DNA of 64,000 nucleotides from Branchiostoma floridae (Eukaryota; Chordata; Leptocardii; Amphioxiformes; Branchiostomatidae), in the NCBI RefSeq assembly GCF_000003815.2, contig NC_049993.1, positions 6,344,489 to 6,408,488 of the forward strand, written 5' to 3'. The notes beneath the pieces were generated by a model. That model was not told where the DNA came from, did not search any database, and was given only the letters and a program-made list of their open reading frames with translations. Shown piece after piece: positions 1 through 11,400 of this stretch. The translations under genes were made by a program, and so were the position numbers. Each line of letters opens with the position of its first letter. The stretch's first letter is position 1.

Positions 1-3000
1 CATCGTTAAACTCCCGCTGCTCGTTAATCCCACCAATCACGTACATCTGTAGGGAACATTGCGTGCCATGGTTGGTTGAATACAGACTCTGACAGAATAA
101 CAAACCTGTTAATCATCAAATCATGGTCCATTTTGTAAGTTTCTTAGCCAACTAACGCTAGTTCACCTATATCCGTCGTTTTAAACATACACTGTTTAGT
201 CAAATATAGGTAAATTTTCTTCTTGCCAAGGAAAGTACAAAAAACGCCAGTATTGCAGAGTGGCCCCAACATAGCAAAGAAATCAGTGTTGCTTAGCCAT
301 GTATTAAGACCTAATGGTAATGCAGATAGGCTGTGCTACATACATGACTGTGGAGGATGAAGGTTGTGTGACTGTATCTCCGCTCAGGAGGAATGCCACT
401 GTACAGGGGGTGTTTCCACTTCAACCTTCCTGTAAGGACGGAAACAAAGAAACAAGAGTCAGAATCTTTTGTCACGTCTCAATCACAATTTTTTTTGCAT
501 CTATTTGTTTAATCATTACTTTTTATGTTTGATGGAAGTTAAGCAGAAGTCAAGTTGTCTTTTCTTACATTATGTGAAAAAAAGCTTATCAATCAAACAA
601 TCAAGAAGTTTAGAACATACCTAGGCTGAGTTTGTAAAGGTCGTTAAACGACATGTTTTCAATGTTGGAGTCATTGGATCCACCAAACACATAGATGTCC
701 TGAAAAAAAGCCAATACAGACTTAGATATAAATGACCAATCTGGACATAGCAAACATTTTGTACATCTAATTATGCTTATAAAATGTAAAGAAAATGTCA
801 AATTGTCTCTCCTGGAGATTGTTCTTGTAATGTAATACAAAAATAGAGCATATAATTTCCAGCACAGAGATCAGCACCAGGGACAGGTCTAATGGAATTT
901 GCAGAATCATCTTCAATTTACTGTCAGTCTGACAGAGCATGACACATATCTCCAGCATTGCTGGTGACTAATGCTTTCATTGTAGGTATCTATAGTGGAT
1001 GAAGGACTGGTCTACACCTCAATGTACATATCAGTACTGACCTTATCATGGTGTGAGACAAACGTGTGACAGCCACGAGCCGGGGGTGCGTCGCCTTTCA
1101 CCATGGGGGAGGTCCATGTCAGGGTGGCTACAGGAATAGGGGAAAAGCTTCGATTATGACAGATATCCATCATAGAGTTATATTCATTTTCTACATCCAT
1201 AAATCTTGTCTGAATTTATCAGCACAGAGATCAGCACCAGGGACAGGTCTAATGAAATCTGCAGAATCACTTTCCAGTTTTGTTTTTTCAGTCTCCAGAG
1301 TCTATGGACAGATATTACAGCATCATGTGAATGGATCATTGATTGAGAATATACTAGTTTATGGCAATACACACCATTATGGCAGCCCACCCACCTGTAT
1401 CAAAGATATGCAGGTCATTGAGCCACACGTTGTCCCCTGCACAGCCTCCAAACACATAGATCTTGTCTCCTACAGCACAGCTGGAGTGGTCACATCTACA
1501 AGGAGCAGTAACAAAGGTTCTTCAGTCATTAACTTTGTCTAGTAGTTCATTCATTCATTGATCCATCCTGCCATTCATTCATTCATCCATTCATTCATTA
1601 ATAGCTACCAATTACCTTTTTTTCCCTTTACTGTACCACTAGAACACTTTTCACAATCAGCTCTGCAACCAGACTCTTAATAAAGCAGAATGCAACATGT
1701 CTATTTTTTGACATATTTCTACAGCAATTACACAATTTCTTTATCTTTTGCAATTTCTGTCCTGCCATGTCCCTATATGAATATTCAATCATTAAACGAA
1801 TGTTGAAAAGTGTGCCTATAACTTCTTAAAGTGATGATAAACTTTAAAAAAAGGACAGGAATGTATGTTTTCTGATCTTACTGTACTAAAGTTCATACAT
1901 CATCTACATAAACATCATCAAGTTCTAAGTTGAATGTCAGGAATAAATTATGCAGACCCTCACCTTGGGGAAGGTTTCCCTCCAGACGTTCGCAGGGGCG
2001 TCCAGGTCAGGGTTGCTATGGAAACAGGTAACAAAACAAGTGAGCTAAAATAAAAATGGTTGATAGGATTGTCCAAGCCTTAGTACATCCACATATTCTT
2101 GAGAAAAGGCGGGGAATGGACAATAAACCAGATTGGGAGTGATTACCCTGGTAATATAGACCACAGACACGTCACACATTTAACATTTGCAATCAGACTG
2201 GACATAATCAAGAATTCTTGAATTTATCTCTTTCTGTTAATCTCTATTTTTTTATGACATCCTTCATAACCTCTTATTATAATTGCGTATTACTTTAAGT
2301 TTAAGTTATCAAATATGAAGCAACATAAGGAGCTGACCAGTATTGAGCATGTACATGGTGTTTGTAGCATTGCCCTTGTAGATCCCACCAAAGACGTAGA
2401 TGTTCCTCCCCACCACAGCCTGGCTATGGTGTAAGGTGCGGGGCTGGGGACCCTGAGTGGAGCAGCGCTCCCAGCATAGTGTACCTGGACAAAAAAAAAT
2501 TACATTTTAAGTTTATGACAGCCAGGTAAACAATATTTAAAGACAATTCATCTCTACAACTGGATAAGATTTGTAGATTAATTCTGGACGCTTTGATTGA
2601 CATCCATCCGTCATACATACGTACATTTGTATGAGTCGCATTCGCATACAATCCTTAAGATACAAGTTAATGACTTTGACATGTGCAACTGTTTTTACCA
2701 AGTTAGATGCTATATCAATAATAGTATTGAATTGTTCTGCAAGTTTGTTTTAGCTACACTGAAGAAGAGAGAATCAAAAGGTAAGGTAATGGAGTCTTAA
2801 ACTAAGAAATTAAGTTACACAAGTCTACATTAAGAGTGGAATAATGCATGTTCATTGTAAATTGTATAAACTGTATGTGCCCACCTGTGTCAAAGGTGTA
2901 CAGGCCTGACAGGGACTCGTCAGCCACTAACTCACTCTTCCCTCCAAACAGATACAGGGTGGAGCCAACAGAGCTGTGGGAATAACATTACATAAGCATC

Positions 3001-4384
3001 AGCAGCAACTCACTATCATTTGCCAGCAGTATTGATGGCTACATATTACATTCAGAGAAGGGCTCAATATCTAATACATGTACTAGAATGTCAAAGAACA
3101 AAAAAAAATCATGAATTCTCTGTACTCACCATAGAGAAGCTCCATCTCTCTTAGAGGGAATGTCTCCACCTTGTGGTACCTTCTCCCATACCAGCTGACT
3201 GGGACCAACTGTGGAAAACACAGAAGGATTCATAAAATCATCTTGAAGTAATTCATTTGAAGATACCCGGTACCTAATATTGTGTCTGTTATGGCATGCC
3301 AATAACTCTCTTGATTGATAAAATCTGTGCACACAGCAATTTCAACCTGTTTCTTCTTTTCGATACCAGGAAGGGGCTACAATAGGTATAAGCTAAGAAA
3401 TACTTTATTTTCATTTTAAAAAATGGATCTGGACAAATGATGTTGCTAACTAACCTTGTAGCATGTAGAGGTCATTGTAGAATGATGCCGACTCTTCATC
3501 ATCACTGAAGACAGAGGTGGAACCCTGTAGATGGGATAGAGTAGAGTCAGAGATGTGAGACAAGTTAGTGACTTGTAGACCAAAGCAAGACAATGTTCCC
3601 CAGGTTGTTGGAACATGCAGGTGCCAAAATCAGGGCCAACCATAAAACAGACAGTAGTGTGCAAATTGCATTATTCATCAACTGTCCACACTTTGTTAGA
3701 GATTATGATACATAATTAATACTTCTATCTGTAATTCTGTATGGAAAGTATTAGACTGTTAGCAGTTACTAAGTACTGACCCCTCCAATACAGGTGCTGC
3801 CACCAAACAGGAAGCCAATGCTGCCCACCATGGTCATGGCATGGCTGTTCCTGAGAGTAAGGGCACAAGATGTCTGAGTTAGTGGTAGAATCTGAGAAAC
3901 ACAGCATTTGCAAGTAACTGAAGGCTATTTCTCTCCATGATGTGGAGATAAAACAAGAAATTAGACAATAGCTAAGACATTATGTTTAACCCTAAAGAAG
4001 GGCATACAAATTATTGGCAGGTCTATGGCATGGCAATAACGGCTATCTCCAAGAAAAATCCCTCCACTTATTGGGCATACATAAAAAGTTCACCCCAGAT
4101 CTGTTCAATTGACCTGAAATGGATGAAAATGTATTTTGGTAACCTTAGGATGACAGATACAACATCCAAACCAAACAACCAATAACAACCAAAATTAACA
4201 AGATATCTAAAGATAGACACAGCAATATTGACAGCACTAATTGGGACTGGATCATACGTACCTGGGGGAAGGGGGTGTTCCATGGATGGCCTTCTTGACC
4301 CAAGTGCAACTGGCAACAGCCATGATGATTTAACTGTAGGCTGGTTTTCTGTACAGACTGTGCAGTGACTTACACAGGCCAACT
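1..4384 (-). CDS. Kelch-repeat beta-propeller protein, RABEPK-like (3' end outside the window)
   Basis: Twelve minus-strand exons can be joined with consistent phase: 4262-4384 (ATG at 4323-4321), 3781-3850, 3455-3524, 3130-3208, 2885-2973, 2338-2484, 1964-2015, 1395-1495, 1042-1127, 621-699, 344-429 and 1-46, giving about 322 residues so far. Kelch signatures recur in register: FLFGG, LYLFGG, IYVFGG (three times) and MYVIGG, each followed by a short ND/DLY or MYML strand and then by TLTW or LVW and a PxxR turn. These are the blades of a kelch propeller, normally a protein-binding platform. Size, blade spacing and absence of BTB or other domains resemble the Rab9 effector RABEPK, but KLHDC-type relatives are not excluded, so no symbol is given. 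The first coding exon has an AG acceptor just upstream (exon start 4384), so a 5' UTR exon should lie near the shared promoter at about 5.2-5.3 kb. The kelch assignment is firm; the family member is an inference. Confidence 0.88.
856..1282. repeat. Direct duplication inside kelch-gene introns
   Basis: About 65 bp at 856-920 recurs at 1213-1277 with few differences; the core CACAGAGATCAGCACCAGGG is shared. The copies lie about 357 bp apart on either side of the exon at 1042-1127, in neighbouring introns. They look like a recent local duplication or two insertions of one short element. No coding function is seen. Confidence 0.7.
1550..1605. repeat. ATTC-type microsatellite
   Basis: An imperfect ATTC/ATCC tetranucleotide run lies in a kelch-gene intron. 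Confidence 0.7.
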
Positions 4385-4468
4385 CTGAAAGAACAAGAAA
4401 GTTATTATAGTTGGATAGGAAACACACATCAGAACTAACTTTTAAAGGAATTACACTTTTGGTTTCAG

Positions 4469-4508
4469 CAAGGAGGTTGAAAAAGGGAATTCTTTTTCAA
4501 CCTCCTTG
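4469..4508. repeat. Perfect 17-bp hairpin of the CAAGGAGGTT family
   Basis: CAAGGAGGTTGAAAAAG at 4469-4485 is followed after six bases by its exact reverse complement at 4492-4508. A related hairpin lies at 5970-6013 and a degraded relative near 44714, so this is a dispersed foldback family. It lies upstream of the kelch start codon. Confidence 0.8.
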
Positions 4509-5199
4509 GCTTCAGCAATATTAACAGCTGACATTACATGCATTTTCTGACATTTGATTGTAAGAAACATCTAATAATGATAATTATAATTATAAAATGC
4601 AATGTCCTAAGGAAATATCTGAGTTTGAGTTTATTTAGCTCTACAAGTAGTGCTCTATTTTTGGTATTTCAAAGGAGGATTTCAAGTGCAGCATCCTATA
4701 ACTATTTAATACATCACAAAGGCATCTGATAACCATGACATATTTACATAACGTTATACCCTACTGGCAGATGTTCTTTTTCACAGGTCAGCATGCAGCA
4801 AAATTGAATTCAGAAAAAAAATTAATTTCCAAGCCAAATAGATCTTTAAGAATCACCAATACCTGTCTGCTTGAGTGCACTTATATATTCATATCCAATG
4901 TATTGAGTACTAAAGATGTTTATGCCCCGTCCGATACCAACATTGCCAACAAGTAAATATGTTGCAGATCTGGTATGGTGAAGATGCAAAACACATGCCA
5001 GTTTGCAATATTACTCAAATATTCAAGTTATTACCCCCAAAAGAGCATCAATACACGTGGTCAATGGTACAGAAAAGACATCAATTATGTCAACAAACGT
5101 CTGCTTACCGTCTTTCAAAGAAACAATGGCTATATTCTGCCCTGCAATGGCAAGATTGACTGCCTTAGAAACGCCAAGCGTACTGTTGATACATTGTTG

Positions 5200-5405
5200 C
5201 CATGTTGATGTACCCTTTGACCTTAAATCTCGCGCTATGAAGTCTCGTGAATTCCGAGATTCCGCGAGATTTTTTATCACCTGGTCTACTTCCGGAATTT
5301 CCTCGCGTAACTTCCGGTGGTGTGATCAAGTATGGCGACTGGGATTAGATTGAACGGAGGAATGAACAATATTTCTCTTATTTTACGGCGACTCTCTTGA
5401 TGTAG
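5200..5405. promoter_or_regulatory. Putative bidirectional promoter of the kelch gene and MFSD14-like gene
   Basis: The region is locally CpG-rich between two divergent genes. Two ACTTCCGG ETS-type sites lie near 5287 and 5309, and TCTCGCG/CGCGAGA elements lie near 5228-5270. No TATA box stands out. This is the usual composition of a shared housekeeping promoter. The kelch start codon is about 1 kb away at 4323, so its first exon is assumed to be a 5' UTR exon that was not identified. Confidence 0.55.
5332..5405 (+). promoter_or_regulatory. Upstream ORFs in the MFSD14-like 5' leader
   Basis: An ATG at 5332 opens a 22-codon frame with a second in-frame ATG at 5362 and a TGA at 5398-5400, six bases before the main ATG at 5406. 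A minimal ATG-TAG begins at the last base of that region. If transcription starts upstream of 5332, scanning ribosomes would meet these first, which could lower translation of the transporter. The transcription start is not known. Confidence 0.45.
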
Positions 5406-8400
5406 ATGGACGCCATGGGTAAGAAAAGAAAGAAGCTACTTCACTCGGCGCTATGGGCCAAGAAGAACACATTGAACAAAGATGGCAGCACGGTAAGAAC
5501 CGGTTTAGCTAGTCGTAGTTTGTGGGTGTTCATATGGCTCATGAAAGGCCTTGGGCAAATTAGGCTCATTGGTCGACTCCTTTGTTGGTGTTTTATAAGT
5601 CTTTGTCTGTGGTTTGCTGCTCTACGCTGACGTAGCACTACCGGAACAGACAACAGAAGTCAGATATAGCAGTAGAAGTCCGGAAATACGTGAACACAGC
5701 GTATGCAGATGGCACCAAAATGGAGTCTCCAGCTAAAAACGTAACGTAGTTCTGTACTGTTGAGTTTCCACGTCACAACCTCCTGTTGCTGATAAGTCAG
5801 TTGTCTCAAGTCCGTGTTGTTTCATGTCAAGAAAACGTATATCTTAAGTGTATAGAGCAAGTACTTTGTGGCTCAATGTTAGGTCTAGCTTGTAGTTGTA
5901 GTTTCCAGTTTCGATGTGTGATATCTTTTGTATTGAAAGTAGTTTCTGGGCACGTTATGTCGACTTACAGCAAGGAGGTTTTGATAAGATGGCCACCTTT
6001 AAAACCTCCTTGCTTACACTTACACTAAGTTACAGTGATAATTCCAGGGACATGTTTACAAATGAAAATGTCTCTAACTTCTTGTAGACAGTAGAGTTAA
6101 GTATTGCTGGCTGTATTTCAATACTTTTGTTTTTAAGCTTTACATGATTTTCTGTTGTTATCAACTTCATTAATGTTATTTGTTACATATTAGTTTTTTA
6201 CCTAAGACAAAAACAGGTCACATGATAAGGACCCTGATGATGACCAAGGGTCAGTCCCGAGTCACCTGGACAGTTCAGGTTCCAGTTGATCATGATGTGG
6301 CCAGCTCGATTTGGCACCAGGCCTAGTTAAGGATCACTTGGGTTAGCGCTGGGGTTGAGTTGAAAGTTAAGGGTTATGGTTGTGGTTAGGGTCATTCAGA
6401 GTTAGCTATTAGACGTCAAACTGTCCAGGTACAGAAACAACTGACACTCTCTTTTCAAACAATGATCCCTTCTGTTTTATCAGTAAAAATCAAATCAAAT
6501 CATCAGTAACACTGAAAGAAGACACTGGACATTTGGTTGTCTGAAACGTCAGACCATTTCCAAAATCATATCCAGTTGCTTGAGAAACTGCTTTTTGGCA
6601 TATCTTATTACCTGGATGTCTAATCTTCATAGACATAACTGACGCTCTCTCCTGGGTCACGATGTCTATTGGAGGGGATGTAGGTGTAACTAGTTGTAAT
6701 GAATTTCAGGCTTAAAGTTAAAGGATACTTGGAAGTTGGATGTTTGTGGGAAAATTGAAAAGAATCTTTCCTAGGATGATCATTGAATGATTCATAAATA
6801 TAGACCAGGGAAAAAAGAAAAAGACAAAATACACAACCAGACTATTACATGTATATTGCAGAAAGAACGATTGTAGTAATATTTTGTCCATCCACAGTTC
6901 CACACACTTCCAATCCTTTTGGGTCTATGACACTTATGAAATGACACTTTTAATCAAAATAACGACATTGTGTTTGTTTGTTTACTTTTCCCCACAGACA
7001 CAGGGTATTGGACAGCCCAGCATCGTGCATGCCCTCATCATCATCTTCCTGGAGTTCTTCGCCTGGGGACTTCTCACCAGTCCAGTCTTAAATGTAACTA
7101 GTTTTCCATAATCATATTTTAGTTTGCTAAAACTACATGTTGGTAGATATACTACATGTAAAACTAGTCTGAATAAATCATGTTCCTTGCAGCCCTTTTA
7201 TACACCTTTCTCACGCGGCGGCCATGATAGATTGAAGACGAGGTCAATGAGGCAAACACACAAAACTTATTTCTAAAATCAGGTCCCATTTAGTTTTCCC
7301 CCAAACCACACAAATTTTTATGATATAAGATAAAAGAATAGATATTACAAATAGTGTTATGCACCGACAGATGTAGCAATTTATAGTAGTGTAGACTGAT
7401 CCCATAGTCCCTTTTAAGAGATGCAAAATAAAAACATAATAATGCAAATTTTGACGGATTTGTAGCCATTCACTTATTGGTCGCTTTCCTAATTGGCAGG
7501 CTATCATTGGTTGAACTGCTAATTATGATGGACAGTCTTTTGTTTGCCGCATTGAACTCGTTTTAGATTTATCATGGCCGCCGCGTGAGAACGGTGTGTT
7601 GGTTAGGAAGGTGGCCCAATGATCCTCTAGCAGTGAGAGATTGTGTAACATGATAAGCTACATGTAGAAATCCGATGTATGAACTATGAGGCAATTGTTA
7701 AATATTCTGCTGGAACTGTGTATGTACTGTGTAAAAGTGTTTTCTGTAGGTATTGGCTGTCATCAATTATCTTATGTTGTCTTGTGTTAGAATCTGAAAA
7801 CAAGGTGCTGTCTTGACTATCAGTATGATTCTGGTGGCATTTAGAATTAAGAGTATCAATCAATGTGAAAGATTGTAGAAGATTAACTTCAGAATGTGAC
7901 CATTTTTGGTGACACTTAACCTGTATTTAGTTACATGCAGATGTAATGTCACAAATATGGTACAAAACAGCTACTAGTAGCTACTTTTAGCTATAGGCAC
8001 CTTATTTATGGGGGTATTTCAATCCAGCTGTTTCTGTCGCTATTCATATTGAACACAATTGTTTATCTTTGTTCCAGATATTACATGAAACATTTGGAGA
8101 CCACACATTTTTAATGAATGGGTTAATACAAGGTGTAAAGGTAAGCAAAGATAATTTTCTTGAGTTTGTAGGACTCCATGCTTTCAAGTATCTTAAGTTA
8201 AGCTGATGTGCAATTTACACGGACCAGTACTGCTTGTAGGTACCAGAGGCTTTTACAAATGGCTGGCTAATACTGTGTCAAAGAAAGACTACTAGTACAT
8301 AAATTTGAAATAAATTCACATGTCTGTATCTCTTGCATGTTTATGTCCTGAAGTAAATTGACCATTAGTATTGATCCTCAAGAAGGCAACAGTGGCCGTT

Positions 8401-11400
8401 GAAAATTTGATCTGTGCATACACTTATGTTGGCAAAATGTTTAGCATTGTAATTTGTACTATGATTACTGCCAACACAGATGATCATATGAGCTTCCATG
8501 ATTACAACTGTACTAATCTGATAACTTACAGAATTACTGCAACAGCATTATAACCAAGGTTGTCTTCCTTTGTTTGCTCATTTGATCCGTATACTAGTAT
8601 AACCTTGTGTTGGAAGAAAGTATAGCATTGTTGTACTATAGAGCTGTTGTTGTGTCGCAGGGTATCTTATCATTCCTGAGCGCTCCGCTGATCGGGGCGC
8701 TGTCGGACGTGTGGGGGAGAAAGTCCTTCCTGCTGCTGTCTGTGTTCTTCACCTGTGCACCTATTCCGCTCATGAGAATATCACCATGGTAACATGTTGT
8801 CTTTTTAAGTACATGTATCTGTTTTGGGGTTGTAGCCAGGGCTGTCTCCAGGACCTGTGCCTCTGTCCTAGGATAGGAATTTGCTTGTTAGAACAGAAAA
8901 ACAAATTTCCATCCTTCCTAAAATTCTTAGCTTCATGGCATGAAATTGATGAAAATGTATTTTTGTAACCTTAAAATAACAGTTATTAAAATGAACATGT
9001 GGGCTCTCAAACAAGAATTGGGACAGAAAAAAATCTAACTAGAAAGGCAACATTTTTTGAAAAGAAATGCAGGATGTGGGCGAAGGGAAAAGAAAGCAAA
9101 AATCGCAAGAAAAGAAGCAATAAGAAAGGCAACATTTTCGCGAAAATGCAGCAAAAATAAAAATTATAAAAATTAAAAACCATTATCTGTCCATGGATTC
9201 GATCCCGGAGCGTTGGTTCACCACGCGTGAATAATACCACTAAGCCACTATACTACAACATGTTACAAGCGTTTTAACAGGTATACAAATGTATTGCGTT
9301 GCTTGAACACGTCCGTTCACCGTTGAATTTGCAAGATTCCAAGGGCCAATTTTCTGAAGATAACGTTTTTGTGTGAAAATTTATCAATCTCGTTCATTCC
9401 ATGGCGGGCAACTTCTTCCTTGAGCGCCTGTTTGGTCGTCTCAGCTGCTATAGCATTGTCAAACTGCATGCCGAATGCCATTTTATATGGCATATATATA
9501 TGTCAGGGTAGAGACTCCGATCTGGTAGAATCGGCGATTCTACAGGTAGAGATCGCGATCGTAGTCTCTGTCGGTAGAGACTCCGATCGGGATCTCTACC
9601 TGCAGAATCGCTGATTCTACCGGTATAGATCCCGATCGTAGTTTCTGTCGACAGAGATTCCGATCGGGATCTCTACCGGTAGAGTCGGCGATTCTACCGG
9701 TGGAGATTCCGATCAGAGTTTCTGTCGACAGAGACTCTGATCGGGATCTCAACCAATAGAGGTCACATTGATCAAAGTCTGTGTGCCTTCATATTGATAG
9801 GGAATTGTCAAATATAGGATTTTATTTGGCTTAAGTCAAATAGTTCCCTTTTTCTAAGTGATACAATTTGAAATTTTAACTGCATATAAGGCTAGATAAA
9901 AACAAATACTAAACCTGCTAACTGTCTAATGTAGTACATGTGTATTATTAATTCCCAGACAAGGCCAGCAACACTCTCATTAGAAATGACTCAAACAAGA
10001 CGGGGCTAATAACCATTTTTCTGCTTTATCCGAATTAATATTGTGAATATTCCTTCACTATCAATGAGTGACTAGCACTCTACACCAAGTTAGAAGTAAT
10101 ATGATAAAAGTTTTTGCAAACATTGAAGGACCAGATGGGGATTTCTAACAGTAGAATCGGTGACTGTGCTGGCATAAATCCCGATCGGAGTTTCTGTCGA
10201 CAAAAACTACGATCGTGATCTCTACCGGTAGAATCGCCGATTCTACCAGATCAGAGTCTGTGCCCTGACATATATATGGAATATATGTTGACAGCTTCCA
10301 TTTTTTCTGAGTTCTGATTGGCTATTATCAAAGTCGATGCCGATTGTGTTCTGTGCGTTGATAGGTTCACCTCTGACGTAAAACCGAGAAAGTGCGACTG
10401 TAAGCCAATCAAAAAGCTTGAAACGTGGAGTGCATGTTTACAGCTTCCATTTTTTCTGATTTCCGGTTGGAATATGCAAATATCTGAGGAAAAACTAAAT
10501 GTTGGGCTTCGCCCACATAAAGATGAAGACAGCCCTGGCTGCAGGACACGTGTATGTATAACCAAGGCAGTCCAACTAAACACGAAGGGCACAGCTCTTG
10601 ACTAGTTGGTATGTCAAAGACGAAAAAACTACCTTACATATCGGTAATAAGAGAAATAGATACTGCAATTTTTTTTTTACTTCATGGCAACCACGTGACA
10701 TTTCAAGGTGTGACCCGAAGGCCACTCAAAGTCCAAGGTTACAAGTTACATTTTAACTGTAGCAGCATCTCTTCACCCTATTATAGTATGCCATGCATAT
10801 ACTGTAAATGCAGAAATGTTCGCGGTGGATTAATGTTCACGGTTTTCGCGGTGGCCACTTTACCGCGAATTTAAAACCACCACGGACATTTTTTCATGGT
10901 AGTAAGAGACTTCAGTGCATGGTGCTACCGCGAAATTAAAACCACCACGAAAAGTCCTTTTTCCTGCTACCGCGAAATTAAATCCCCGCAAACTTAAATG
11001 CACTTACAGTATCTTACTAATGAGAATGTTGTATCTACCCCCAGGTGGTACTTTGCCATGCTGTCCATGTCGGGAGTGTTTGCCGTCACCTTCAGCATCA
11101 TCTTTGCCTATGTGGCAGACATCACAGAGGAGCAGGACCGCAGTGCTGCATACGGACTGGTAGGGGGAGCTGTACTTTTCTTTTGTATGTCTGTTTAATG
11201 TAGATAACAGCTGTGACTCGCTAAGACAAGTTGTCCCCCCAATTTTAGGTTAAGACTGCATTAGAGTCAAGGGCTGCAAATCTAGCACATGGCCAGTTTT
11301 TTTTCTGTCAATGTTTTTCATGATGATAGGGTGCATGTATCCATTTATGTTTGCTAGAGTTTCTTTCAGTTTGCTTTTGAGTATTGGCACAATTTTTTGT

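Noticed and set aside
10318-10605. Open frame of about 95 codons near the palindromic element
   Set aside because: It has no recognisable domain, no splice context and overlaps a direct repeat; likely chance.
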